This document shows, in pieces, positions 33,491 through 45,906 of a stretch of 64,000 bases of DNA (the stretch's first letter is position 1; each line of letters opens with the position of its first letter). Source of the DNA: Vermamoeba vermiformis (taxonomy: Eukaryota; Tubulinea; Echinamoebida); assembly GCA_045837725.1 (NCBI GenBank), contig JBEWZL010000237.1:1-64000 (forward strand). Reading direction: 5' to 3'. The notes beneath the pieces are model-generated. The model did no database searches and was not told the DNA's origin. It saw nothing but the letters and a program-made list of their open reading frames with translations. The translations under genes and the position numbers were made by a program.

Positions 33491-36400
33491 TTAACATACC
33501 CTAGTCGCGGAGTATCCTTCTTGTTCGAGGTATCTGTAATTCGTCGGCTCAGTCGTCACGTAAAGTTTGTATGCGGCCTTATTGACACGTCCGGGAATTG
33601 ATTTGTCAATAGCTACTGGTCCATATGCTTTGGTGCCATCTGGAATATTCACCATAAACTCGGTGCTGGGCAATGGGCCTGTGTCTGCGTGGTCTTCGGG
33701 ATAAATTTGTTTAATGCCACCGTTTTCGTCGAACTGAATGATGGCAAAATAGAGTTTTTCTTGCGACGTTTGTCGGACACCAAATCTGATGTACTCTCCT
33801 TCGACGAGTTCACCATGGCCTCGAATTTCAGTCCACTGCTGCACCGGTGTGAATTTGCTTTTTGAGTGATAAACAACGAACTCGATCTGATCCTGCCACA
33901 AGGTCTCGTTGTGATTATGTAAATGCATCTCGTATTGTGCATAGGCTAATAGGTTGTTCACTATCGCTTCTTTGTTTGATGACGGATCAGGGGGCAAGAC
34001 GATGTTATTGTCCTTGTCCGTTACTACGTATGCTGTAGTTTTGGTCAAATTGATGAAATGATTAAACGGTTGCTGCATTTCTTTCATTATCAACACGGCT
34101 TTGTTCTTTTCGACTTCGCGGAATCTTTCGCTCAACTTCGTTCTGACACTTTCCAGACAGAAGGCGGGCAGGTTTATAGCAATACGATTCTCATCTGCCC
34201 GTTGGATCTCGAATGCACGGTACCCCTTGAGCTCGTAGTCGACATTCTGTTGCAGCGAAGCCCAACAAGTCGTGCTTCCGACGAAGACAACAGAAGCTGT
34301 CATTTGAGAGCTGCCATCGGGCACTCTCACATTGGGCTTGTAGAGGGCAAACACTGAGCCTCGCGTTATTGCATGCACAGTGCCGACATCAAGCTGTACG
34401 TCATCACCGTCCCGACCGATGACAACTGCAAATTTGCTGCCATCGAGCTTGGAAGTGCCAAACAGCTGCCACGTTCTTTCACCTTCAATCTTTGGCGTCT
34501 GCTTCTCAAATTTTGTGGCTATTTGTCCAAAGATGTCGCCGTAGGTCACTTGTTCGTCCACGCTCGTAATTGATTGCAAGGCAGTGCACCAATAGAATGT
34601 CAATGCACCGTATGACTTAGCTTCGTGGTCCACCTCGTAAGCGAGCCTATTATACGCACAAGCAGCGATAACAACGACGTTGTCGAGTGAGGGGCGATAA
34701 TTGTGAAGACGATCAATGTTTTCTAAGGCATAGTAGGTCAGTACAAGTCACACCATAACAAGTGGTACTTACTGATTGATTGTGTCGTCCCCAAGCGCGA
34801 GTCATGCGATACAATGCGGGCTCGAACAAGCTTGGTTGGATCTCTCGTGATAGATTCAGAGTGACAGGAATCGAAGATGACTGATACGTGAGCTGCGTAT
34901 TTTGATAGCTCCGACAAAAATGCTCTGATCTCTTCATCTGTTATGTCGGTAGATGGTGGGACTTGGCTGTCATCCTCTATAAGGCCACCGTCCTTCTTCA
35001 AGCGACCGCTGTCACAGGGCACAATAGTCTCGTTCTGACCTGTTGGATGATTTGGGTTTGGTCGCACTGAGCCATGACCACTGTAGTGAATTGTAACAAC
35101 TCCGCCGGGATTTTGTTTTACGTTCTCAATCAGAGTTGCGAAGGCAGCTAAAATATTGTCACGTGTCGGGAGATTTGACGTCTGAAGGTTGTCGTCGCTG
35201 ATCAAGCACATGATGTTCTCTTCCTTGAATCCAAACTTGTTGATCAGTGTAGTCTTCATCAATTCGACATCGTTGACAGCACCAGTAAGACCTTTGATAT
35301 ACTGGTACTTGTTGATGCCTATCAGCAGCGCCAATTTTAGGGTTTGTTTCTCGCTATCGGGACCTCTTGTTCGATTAGTGAGTTGGACATTCGCAAACGG
35401 GTCGTCGTTGCCGTGTTTTCCAATCATGAAGTCCGCTGGTTTATCATCGGCTGTATTCTCTGCACTGGTGGCAGTAGATGAGGGCGGCGCCGCAACTTGA
35501 AATCTAGAAAAATTGTTGAGTACGCAGTCCATTATTTCATTAATAGGCATACCTATTTGGTGTGGCGTGTTCATCGATACCGTCGCTAATCATTTGTTCT
35601 TTCAAATAATTAAGCTCGTCAACGACGTCTGCATTGTCTGGTCGGTCTATTGACGCATCCACATCGCTGATAGAGCACTCGTAGATCTCTTTAAGACCAT
35701 CGTTTGTGAGGGTTTTGAAGATTTCTTCTTTGTGCGCAAGAATGTACCACAGAGTGTAAGACGGGCATCGCATATACACTAGGGCACTGCCGCGTGCTTG
35801 CACAACATCATGAACAGGAACGCCAAGAACTTTCAGCGAGATAGCAGCGTATTCGGAGACCGCTCTAATAGTGCCGTTAGGCTCGTATCGGAAGCACAAA
35901 TAGATTTTTGGCTTGGGCTCCGGTCTAATTGGTGGCGCAAGGCTCCATTCGTCGAGAAATTCGATGAAGCAGGATTCAAACACTTGATCCGGATCTCGAC
36001 CACTGCTAACACCGCTGAGAAGTACTTCGAGTCCATCAATAGCCAACAACTTCTTCTCAGGGGAATGTAGCTGGTTGTAATCTAACTCCAACGTATCCAA
36101 ACTGACCGCCTTCACCTTGCACTGCAGCGTGCCAGTAACTATCTGGTTGTCTTTGATTCTTTTGACGTTTGCGATGCTGGAAACTGTCATTAACGGACTT
36201 CCTTGTTCTTGACTATTCTCCAGCAACAATATGGCGTCGTTAGCAATGGACAAACAATCCATCATGGTGAGGGCACTTAGGTTATTGTAAGAGAGTACCA
36301 ACACGTGTCGTTTTTTGTCGGTCACAAATTGTTGAAAGCTGAAGAGATGAAGGTTGGCAGAACTTGCTTCTTTCTCGTACTTGAGCTTCTGCAGTGCTTT

Positions 36401-37299
36401 TTGAACACACTCCACGAACTTTCCGGGCACCAAAAGTAGCACGTTTGTATTGACATCAGAGGTCGGAGTTGGCACCATAACAGGAAGAGGGTGAGTAAAT
36501 TGATCGTGTTGCACTTCAGCAGGTTGCAAGGGAGGAGCAGGCTGCGGAACATTAGTATTGTTTGTGTCGTTTCCAGGGGTTCCTTGCGGCGACTCGCTGA
36601 CTAACGGCATTGGGATTTCGTTCGTATTTGTTGCGTAGCAAATAACGTGCTCGACATGATTATCAGCGGCGAACAAAAACCAAACATTTCCCGACTTGTT
36701 TTTTTTGAAGTCAATTTGATTCAAATAACAAACCGGGTCAGTAGTTTTAACGCTCTGTTTGCATTCAAATAGCGCAGTATCGTCGCAGAGCAGTGTTACA
36801 GGTGCCATCGTAACAAACCAATAGATTGAGCGCCCAGAGAGTTTTTTATCTGCAGGAAGAGGCTTGGCAACTTGGATGATCTTTTTGTTTCGCTTTTCGA
36901 CGTCCGTCAATTTGTTTCCAAGGTCTTTCACTCGTATGTAGCGCAGTCTCGGTCTGAAGAAAAGCATTTTAGCTAATAGTCCGCCGCAAATAATACACTT
37001 ACAGAGGGTCACTACAGACCGCCATTGGATCGGACTGGTATTGTTGCTCGGTGTTTGTAATGAGCGAACCATAGTCTATCATTTCATCGCTCTCCCACTC
37101 TTGGTTTGGGTTGTCGTTGTTGTTATTTCCGCCTAGTCATTAATTAATAAAACCAAATATGTTTCTAATAAAATAAACATTTTCAGAACATTATTTAATA
37201 GCCCAATACCCAGAGCTTCGAGATAATTTAATAGAAAAGTGTCGGATTTGGCTTTAGAAAAATTAGTTGTTTGAACTCGAAAAAAGAAATCTTACTCAT
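33491..37299 (-). CDS. Large caspase-like (peptidase C14) protein
   Basis: Five coding exons (37299-37296, 37132-37003, 36953-35553, 35503-34773, 34722-33491) join in frame to about 1165 residues. The first exon contributes only ATG plus one base. The N-terminal 510 residues are soluble and unassigned. A caspase/metacaspase p20-like fold follows at about 560-770, with LKLALLIGINKYQ, the catalytic His in HYSGHGS and the catalytic Cys in VIFDSCHSE; a p10-like strand is VVVIAACAYNRLAYE. The C-terminal 350 residues include a DUF4384-like segment (LYFAIIQFDENGGIKQIYP). It is likely an active cysteine protease with sensor-like flanks. The stop at 33491 directly follows a possible GTATGT donor, so a further small exon is possible. 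Same strand as the two CHAT genes upstream. Confidence 0.9.
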
Positions 37300-37596
37300 T
37301 TTTGATATTGCCCAAGTGACTTGAGAATATTTGTGGTGTTATATTCTATTCTTTGGGTGAAAAGAATTAAACCAATTCTTCTTCGTGGCGGTTGTTTGTG
37401 GTTGCTCAGTTGTAAATCGTATTATAGACGCGATGTAGTTCTATTCTTTTCTGTTCATGCACAATGAATTAAATGATAAGATTCTCCCACGTGAAACTAT
37501 TGGCAGGCCACGTGTCGTGTTTAGCAAGATCTCCGTGATTATTTCCTGAAATTGATTTATATGATGATTTCGTATTCAAACGTAATATGGCTCGTT

Positions 37597-40318
37597 TCAG
37601 AAGCCAATTACAACGTAGTTTTTCCACTCATTAGAGTGATGGAAAAGATCTGAAATCGCTTCACGGTATGCAACGATTTTTGACTTGCCTTCACTAATGC
37701 GCCTGTAGAACGATGACATGAATGCTTTGGCCATTTCGTCTTTGATACTCGTCAAAGTGGCCACAACACACTCCGCACCTATTGTTCCGCTTTAATTAAT
37801 TGAATAAATGGATCCATCGAGTTTCACGTACCAACCACGATGAACGACATGTAGATACCGAGAGGACCAATCGACACTTCAGCGCCATCAGCAGTACTGC
37901 AACACGAAAGCGTGACTAACTTTAACCGCTCCATATTTGGAGATGTCAAAATGTCATCAGCGTTTAGCAATTCTTTGCCGAACAATTGAATCTTGCCTGA
38001 CAGCTCGTAGTAAGTGCCGCCATGGCCTTCAGGCTTATTATGGCTTGCCAAATGAACGACAGTTAAAAGTTTGTTGCGTAGTGCTGCGATGACTTGATCG
38101 CGACAAAAATCCTTGCCGATCAACTTCTTTGGCTTAGTCAACTTCAAGAGCTCTTCAATCTGCTTGATTTCATGTTGAACTTCGTCAAGATCGCCCGTCG
38201 TCAGTCCACCGAGCAGTGTTGCTGTGCTGCTGTCCAGCGTCACGCCACGCAACAGTCCAGCACAGCGCTGTTTCACAAACCAAAACAGCGATGGAAGAAT
38301 GCAGACGTGCTTCTCTTCGATCAAGTACTTGGAGGTATCGGGAATATTGAATGCGGCAGGATTGGACCACTTGCCTTGAAACACAAAGCCCACGTGTGCG
38401 AATGGTTGGAGTGCTTCGTGCAAGATTAAAGGGTACATGTCTTCTTCTTCTAATTCAACTGGCTTGGGAGGCACGCCACGAGTAACTCCTGCGACATCAC
38501 TCACGGACACCATTGAGTATCGCTTTCTGTTCTTCGGTCGTTCAAATGCCATGACTGCGTTCTTCGAGATGAAGTAGATGTACTCAGCACTCGCCTTGTT
38601 GAATACATCTTTGCATAAAGAGTAGACCACAATCGCTGACACGTCGTCGAGAAGTGCTTGAACTTGTGCCACGGTCACTGCATCTTCGTGTCGCAGATGA
38701 ACATTAGCGTTGTAACTGAGCGATGTCAGTGACAGTCTGAACCAATCTGAGACTTCAATCGCTGAGGAGATGTCGCCGAGAGACACGTGTATGAGTTGAT
38801 AGAGTTGCGAGAGTTGATGGTGTAGCTCGAAGGCACTCAGTACCAGACGTGAGCTCGAGGAATTATTCAATATTCTTTTCGAACATTCAATGCACTCTTC
38901 GATACTTTCTTTCGCTTGCGTCAGCTGGTTCAACTTCCAGTAAGCCAAAGCCAAGCCGTAGAGTCGCATAATTATGAAATATTCTTCTTTGACACTTTGA
39001 CAGGTTGAGTTGACGAGCTCTTGGATTGCAGCGTGATAATGTTCGTCTAGAAGATGCGCGAAGCCAAGTAATATTGTTGCACGCTGAAACTCTCCTTTCT
39101 TATCGTGTGCTGCGGCCAGTTCTTTGATACGTGTGAAGTGCCGTTTAGCATCATCAGCTTGGGGTCTGACGAAGAGTGCAACATAGCCGAGATTGAAGCG
39201 CGATGCAGTGATGCCATCGATGTTGTTGCATTGCTCGTACCATTGCAAGCTCTCAATGTGATACTTCTCCGACATGACCGAGTATTCAGGCTGTCGCTGC
39301 TGCTGACAGAGAATGCCCAAAATATTGTTCACAAAAGCTCGTTTTGGTACGGGAATATCCCAACGCAAGTACTCGTCAAGTGTCATTTTAATCTCGTTCA
39401 TCTTTTGTGCATCGTCACCGCTGATGTGAGGGACAATTGGCGAGGAGTGAAAGGCCGAGGGAAGTTCGTCCGGTTCAAGCTTGATGAGGTCATTCCACGC
39501 CTCTTTGAACCACGCAATGGCGTTCGTAATGTCGCCATTCACGATGTACATAATGATGATGCTGAAGCGCATTGTCGTTTTAAACGAAGGAAGCGTTTGC
39601 CGGACAAACACGTCTTTTTCGTGCAGCAGCTTGGCTAGTTGTGGTATTATTCCGTCGAGTTTTGTCATGACCTCTTTGGGTATTTGATTCAATATACGCT
39701 AACAGTTCGATAAGTACTCATATATATTATAAGAGGTTTACTAACCTCGACATTGGCAATCGTGCGCTCAAAGTTGCGAAACGATTCAACGCCCTTCTCG
39801 AAGCATTCATTTGCCTTCTGAAACTCTCCGCGCAGTCCATAACAACGACCTTGCCATAACTTGAGTCCAATTCCAAGCACGGAGAAGTACATATTGGCAG
39901 GGAAAGTACAAATAACAAATCGGATCTTCTCCAGAGCTTTGAGTATATTCATAGCAACTTCTATGAAATTGGTGCTCGGGACTTGGAGCTGTTCTATAAG
40001 GTCTTTAGCCTCGCCAGACTCGTGTTGAATCTGATTCAAAAGAGATCGCATCCGGCCCGCTTCGTCGAGCTTCGCGGCTATCATTGAAGATGCGAGTTCG
40101 AAAAGGTTATTGTTGAAACAATACTTTTCAACTTCGATCCACTTCGTCCGTAGAGAATGCAGGTCTTCACCGAGGGTTGCTAACTTTGAAAGGGCTTGCA
40201 CGGGATCGGGATATTCATCTTTCGGTTCAATAGACTCAATCTTACGCCAAATGGCACGAAAAGTTTCTTCTGCTTCTTTATCCACTATAGTAATTATCTT
40301 CCTGTTATTCTGTAGCAT
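37597..40318 (-). CDS. TPR-CHAT cysteine protease 1
   Basis: Three exons (40318-39746, 39698-37832, 37778-37597) encode 873 residues. The first two thirds are alpha-helical TPR-like repeats (for example LKLWQGRCYGLRGEFQKA, YWKLNQLTQAKESIEEC). The C-terminal 300 residues are a CHAT domain, a caspase-clan peptidase: the His lies in VVHLASH, the Cys in LVTLSCCSTADG, and the domain ends with ECVVATLTSI, FMSSFYRRI, a helix and WKNYVVIGF. CHAT proteases are known to act after activation by partner proteins, for instance in bacterial defence and in separase; the substrate here is unknown. An untranslated upstream exon with a splice near 40325-40435 seems likely. Tandem with the C14 gene downstream. 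Confidence 0.92.
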
Positions 40319-40657
40319 TGCGAGCCTGAAAACTAAAATTAATTTTGGTTTTCAAGATCGGCTTCTGAAAGTGCAGCCAACAGAGCAAACAATCAAATAC
40401 AAAATCTTGTGCTACCATAATGATGAAAATTATTTACCTTGTTACTCTTGCTCCCGAAACTGACACGCTGTCAAATCCGAAGAATATGGAACTATTGATT
40501 GTGGAAGTACAGTTGTGGATAAACCTGTAGAACCTAATTTCAACAATGGTGCATCGGTGGAGAAAAGTTTTCAAAGAATAGATTGATTTGTGGCACAAAA
40601 AAAAAAGAATTGAATTAGATCAGTTCACTTCGATTATATACTTACAACACGACCACA

Positions 40658-42295
40658 ATGAGCACTAAAATTCTAAATTGGGATATTAAATTGAGCCAAG
40701 ACGTCCTAGGAAGCTTGCTAAACTGCGCTACTGGCCTTCAAGTCTCCGGATTAAAGGTGAATCTGAAGCCTGGCTTATTTAAAGTTGTAGACGGCGCAGC
40801 AGAGCTATTCTTCCACGCAGATAATGGCGCCGAAGTGTCTATAAATGCGATTTTGCGCATCAAAAAGGCATCAGCAACCAGCGTCACACTGATCCCCGAG
40901 AAATTTGATCTAAATCCAAAATTTGTCAAGGTCAGTCACAATTCACAAAAACTTTTTGTTTCTGTACCTCCAATTACTTCCGATGGACTTGGAAAAGATG
41001 ATAGCACTCTTCTTGGAAACAGCATGCTTGATTTTTTGTTGCCGATTCTATTGGAAGCGATGATGACAGGACACAGCACCGCCATTCCCAAGTCTTCACC
41101 GACCACGGTAGACGGTGACACACTGCCAAAACTGATCGACAAAGCGACCATTCAACAAGTCGTCGTTAATCTTGCCGGCGAGTTCAAGTACTTCGAGACA
41201 GCTGTCAAACTGAGAGACGCATCCAATGTCACTCTCACTGACGTGTACCTCGATCTGGCGCACAAACAGCTCGAGTCAATGGCATCCGTGAATCTTCTCG
41301 TTGCTGATGGTACTATCAAGCCCTCAAAGTCTGGCTTACTGAACCTTCACGATCTGCAATTGTTGATACCACAACTTGCGTTGGAGGCCAACAATAGAAC
41401 CGTGCACGTGCAATCTCTTGCTCCGTTCAGTATCAACTTCGGTGGCAGTGGCAGTGCAGTGCTCAACATTGGCAACACAACGATCAACTTGACGCAAGGA
41501 GCGCTTCAGATCGAGCAACTCGAAGCAACGGAATCACCCGATGCAACATCTCTGCAGTTCACTGTCAATGCTCAGTTGAAGCATGCGATGACGTTAACAC
41601 TCGGGGATGGCATGCAACTCATTGCAAGTCAGTTCCACAGTCGTGTCCACATCGGCGCGGAGTCACAGATCCAAAGCCTGCAAGCCCGTCTAGCGATCGA
41701 TAAATCTCGTCTTCTCGCGCTATTAAAGCCTGAAATAGAACGCAAGTTAGTTGGCGTACGTTTGCACGGCGAATTCAATTACGGACCTGCTTTGAACGAG
41801 AAGTTGATGAGCGTCGACATCCAGCCAGGAGTCACTGCGCAGCTTCAATGGGTCCATGGCACTAACGACGCAGTTGACGTGACTATCAATGCAAAGCTGG
41901 GAGGCGAGCACAAGACTTTCATCGCAAGCAAAGGACTGTTCGATTGGCCAATGAAGTGGGAGAGTGATGGCCACATAGTGATGGGCGATGCCAATGCTTC
42001 GTTGCGATGCAGCCTCAAAATCAATCCAGGTAACAACGCGAGCATCGGAGTCAACACGACAGTAAACAGCCTTCAGCTGCCCTCGATCAGCATCTTCCTC
42101 ATCCCGGTTGGCGATTTGCTCTCACAATTTGGCCATCTCTTCAAAGTACCTGATACGAGTGTACCTCTCCCTAACATTGGCACTGCCACTGGATTGTCAT
42201 TCATGCGTGGTTTGAGCATCAAATTCGCGCAGTTTGTTCCCTCCCAGACCGGCAACACGGTTGATCTAGATATTAATGTTAGCAATGATAGATAA
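40658..42295 (+). CDS. Intronless 545-residue protein of unknown function in the protease island
   Basis: One uninterrupted frame of 545 codons, unusual in this intron-dense window. It has no signal peptide or membrane segment. The sequence is beta-rich with alternating hydrophobic residues and repeated Asn-Ile/Val-Asn patterns (LQVSGLKVNLKPGLFKVV, SLKINPGNNASIGVNTTVN, VDLDINVSNDR), reminiscent of long beta-groove or lipid-binding proteins, but I recognise no family. It starts about 340 bases from TPR-CHAT 1 on the opposite strand, so the two probably share a divergent promoter, and it converges on TPR-CHAT 2. Being flanked by proteases, it might be a substrate, inhibitor or effector; that is speculation. 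Confidence 0.85.
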   Translation: MSTKILNWDIKLSQDVLGSLLNCATGLQVSGLKVNLKPGLFKVVDGAAELFFHADNGAEVSINAILRIKKASATSVTLIPEKFDLNPKFVKVSHNSQKLFVSVPPITSDGLGKDDSTLLGNSMLDFLLPILLEAMMTGHSTAIPKSSPTTVDGDTLPKLIDKATIQQVVVNLAGEFKYFETAVKLRDASNVTLTDVYLDLAHKQLESMASVNLLVADGTIKPSKSGLLNLHDLQLLIPQLALEANNRTVHVQSLAPFSINFGGSGSAVLNIGNTTINLTQGALQIEQLEATESPDATSLQFTVNAQLKHAMTLTLGDGMQLIASQFHSRVHIGAESQIQSLQARLAIDKSRLLALLKPEIERKLVGVRLHGEFNYGPALNEKLMSVDIQPGVTAQLQWVHGTNDAVDVTINAKLGGEHKTFIASKGLFDWPMKWESDGHIVMGDANASLRCSLKINPGNNASIGVNTTVNSLQLPSISIFLIPVGDLLSQFGHLFKVPDTSVPLPNIGTATGLSFMRGLSIKFAQFVPSQTGNTVDLDINVSNDR

Positions 42296-42810
42296 AAATT
42301 AATAATTAAGTGCATAGCTAAATTTGGCTTTAGTTCCTCATCATTCAATATCCCGATAATAATTCATACAAAAAATTTAATTAATTGTAAATAATAAGAT
42401 AATTGCGATATCTTGCAAAATAATACACGAGTATTGAGGTAATATTTTTAAATAAAAGATTTACCTGCATTGTTTCAAAATTAGGCAAACGCTTCATGCT
42501 ACTGCTATTGTTACAACCGGCGCCAGAATATCGTAATAATTTAAAATAGGTTTGCGTGAGTGCAGTTGTATAGTTAACGTTTCGTGTTACAGAAACGAAT
42601 TTATTTCTGGCGATGATGGGAACACAAAACTGTTGCACAAACCCGTACATTGCATCCCGCCTTACCTTAGCCTTCAAATGACAACGCGCGTTATGTCAAC
42701 AAGCCGGTTATCGTGACGCTTTATTATCAAGGCATAGCCTTTTCTAGGTGGTTTAATTAAATTGACCGCGTAACGTTGGCTGAAAGGTAACGAAAACAAT
42801 ACAGTACTGC
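42296..42810. other. Convergent intergenic region
   Basis: About 515 bases between the stop codons of the intronless gene and TPR-CHAT 2. On the minus strand an AATAAA near 42720 may be the polyadenylation signal of TPR-CHAT 2. A minus-strand frame at 42677-42381 contains splice-like GTAAGG and GTAAAT sites but no recognisable protein. Confidence 0.4.
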
Positions 42811-45800
42811 TTATTCGTCTGAGTCTGGATAAAATTCATCTTTGAGGTTCTTCATGAAGCCCATAAGGCTTGCTAGTTGAGGTTGTAAGGGATACGTTTG
42901 TGCATTGATTTCACTACTTGCATTAGCGTACAGTACGCGAGTTAATTAATATGCTGTGACTTACTGTACGTGCGACGGCAATCCGATAAATCTGCGGTGA
43001 GATAGGATTGGTGAGAAATCTTCTGCTTGTGGCGCCAAGTTGCTGAACCCAATGGCAACAATCTCGTCATTTGGCTGACCAACGAGAATGAAGGGAGCCC
43101 AAACGAGGTGTGCTGGATCCCTGTCGCGTGCTGCAAGCATTGCATTGCGTAAAGCGACGTCTTTTGGCTGACTAAAAATGATAAAGTTTGTGTAAAAGTC
43201 GACCATCAGCTGAACTGTCTTTTCATCGGAGATTGGCCAAAGAGACGCAATCACAGTGGGTACTCCTGCAAGCAAGAAGGCTCTGTAATAATGTTAGTCC
43301 TCAATTAATCAATCTCGATTTGCACGCACCTGACAAGTCCTGCAACGCCATCGCTGCTGACGTCACCACGTGCTGTATTGCACGCTGAAAGAACGACCAT
43401 CTCGGTGTGCTTCAAATTCAGCAGTTGGATTTCATCTGAAGATTACGTAAGAAACTGTAAGCTGAACAACTTGTCTATTTTACTTGACCACAGTGAGCCA
43501 TTGTTTCCAGCCAGTTCAATGCTGCCTGTGAAGTTTTCACCTGACTCGGTAACAACGCTACTCAAACCAGCGTGCGTGGCAAAATGAGCCAAGTGCGACG
43601 AGGACAGCTCTGCTAAAGTCTTTTCCTTGGTGGCCTCGGTGTTCAACAGCACTTTAAGCTCACAATTCCAGTCTTCAAATGCTGTTTGGACATCTCTCGT
43701 TTCTTGTTCAGCGTAAGGTAAAGGTTGGAGATCAGGACGATGAGGGTGACCGACCAATAAGCAGCGAGGAGTGGCCTCTTTATCTTCTGTATGGTGACGT
43801 GTCAGTGGCTTGTCACGGTACATCTTTTGTGTCAACATGAAGAGCTGTATGGAGTATTGCACGGAGATAACGAACGAATCGATCAGTGCACTCTGCGATG
43901 TAGCGCCCAATGCAGCAAATGGTATTAAGAATAAGGGTCCCTAAAGCAAGTCAGAATTGCTGTTTGAGTCACGAAGATCTTACCGAAGGAACTATGAGCA
44001 GCGCGGGCTTCTTATCGTTCCAAAAAGAATCTTCTTCCGTTTCGTTCGAAAAAGGAAGATAATCTTTGATGGGCTCAATGAGTACGTTGTAAAGTGCGGC
44101 CAAACACTCTTCTGTTGACGCTACGCCATGCAATTCAACGGACTTTGCTGGCACACCTCTATGTGCATCCGATCCTGAATCCATTTGTTTTGTGTTTGAA
44201 CGAGTGCCAATGGCGTCACGAGTCCTTGTGACAAGGTCTGCAAGTGATTTGAAGTCGTTCGAATCAATCTTTTGCTGATGAAAACGAACTTTGTTGTTCG
44301 GGCAAATGACCCACGTTAACAGCACTTCATTAGAAGCAACACCAGATCTTTGTTATGAGATAGACGACCATCGTCAACTTGATTCGCTGAGTCCACTATC
44401 GTTTGAAGTGTAAATTTGCATGTACTGCTCGTATTTTTCTTCAGGTATTGGACACAAGCTCGAGCACGCTATTTCAGTGTCATCAACGCGGACTCGTGAT
44501 TGCCGATGCCAATAAGAGCTAGTATCAGCAAGTCAGAGACTTGGGCTTGTTTGCGCAGTAGTGCGACGCGTCGTACATCCAACGCCAATGAATTTTCATC
44601 TTCGCTTTCGATGTCCGTGGAAAGCACATCGTAGGACTTGAGTGCTTCGCTCAAATGTGTCACTGCATCTTCGTAACTCTGCTCAATGAGTAGCAGTCTC
44701 CCGAGCAGCGTCCGAACCAAGATTTGATCTCCAATTGACAGCGCGTCGATGCCGTCAAGTGCTAATTGAAGGTTGGTCTTTGCCTCTTGTGCACTCTTTG
44801 GCAGCACACATGTCGCGAGCCGTAAGTGGAACTCTGCTTCGAGCTCAGGGGCTGGTTTGTCTTTGAGTAGACTAAGAGCGCCATCGGTATCACCTTGGTC
44901 AATTAGCAGTTCAGCGAGGTGAACTCGGCACAAGTCGCGCTCTTTGCTGTCAGTCGCTGCTTGCTGTGCCAGTGTTAAATAGTGTTGCGCATCAGCCTTG
45001 GCTCCCGATCGCTTCAAGTACAGTCCTATTCAAGATGAGCTTGATATCAACGGGATGATCGGCTTACCTGCTCGAATTAGCGTAGTGTATATCAGTGACA
45101 GGTCTTCTAGCGGGAGATCTGCGGCAGTTTTCAGACTTTGTGCTGCAGCTTGATACTTTCCTTGCTTATCTTGCAGGAAGCCAGTAATAATAAGCGCTTT
45201 TGCTTGAACTTCAGGGTCATTCACCGTGTGAGTGCAGAGAAGATCAATGATGACACTGACGGGCAGCAATAATTCTAAAAAGAAATCTTTCTCTGGCTTG
45301 GTGTATTTTTCGTATAACAGTTGAATTCCTCGTGCGTTTTCCTTTCATTTGTATGCGCAAGAAGGCTCTTAATCTTGCCAATCATGAGAAGAATTAGCGC
45401 ACCATTGTAAGACGGCTCAGATGCGTGTGATTCAATAGCTAAAAGTTGTGTGTGCGCTAAATTGACGTTTAGTTTCTTCGGATTAAGGGCCAATAATGCA
45501 TAAAACATTCGAAAATAAATTGGCTCGTCGGCAAATACGTCCAGTTTTTCTTTTTCTTCCGTATTTTGAATAGCCGTATTAATTAGTCGCTCGGCGTCCT
45601 CAAGTTTTTGCAATTGCGCAGCGGATTTTGCCGAGAAATAAGCACAGCGGCCAACCCAAGCTCTTATATTCTTCTTTTGAGCTCGATCCAACGCAGTTTG
45701 AAAATGCTTTAAAGCCCGTTTGTAGAGCTTCTTGTCATAATTAAACTTTCCTAATCTGTAATTATCTTCAATAATTTGATACGTTCCTCTCGCCTAGAAT

Positions 45801-45906
45801 CATAATCAGACCAATTATTGTTTCGAAATATAAAACAACGCACCAAATCATCGTCAGCACACGTCAAAAGAGGGTTATGAGGCAGTCCAGGTGCGCGATA
45901 ATCCAT
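42811..45906 (-). CDS. TPR-CHAT cysteine protease 2
   Basis: The gene begins MDYRAPGLPHNPLLTCADDD (exon 45906-45844), continues from 45793 through several TPR-rich exons (GKFNYDKKLYKRALKHF, LIITGFLQDKQGKYQAAAQS, IEQSYEDAVTHLSEALKSY), and ends in a CHAT domain. The His is in LAHFATHAG and the Cys in MVVLSACNTARGD, followed by GVPTVIASLWPISDEKT and a final exon after a GTAAGT at about 42960 that ends YPDSDE. Both catalytic residues are present, and this CHAT copy is nearer the textbook consensus than copy 1. About eight short introns interrupt it; one uses a GTGCGC donor (SYNG/IQLLYEK junction). It is predicted to be a cytosolic protease or scaffold; regulators and substrates are unknown. Confidence 0.9.

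Noticed and set aside
33341-33601. Hydrophobic 86-codon plus-strand frame
   Set aside because: Its second half is antisense to the C-terminal coding sequence of the caspase-like gene and the first half has no supporting signals.
42381-42677. 98-codon minus-strand frame with splice-like sites
   Set aside because: It starts at a TTG, contains GTAAGG and GTAAAT in the frame, overlaps the likely 3' region of TPR-CHAT 2, and has no protein-like features I can defend.
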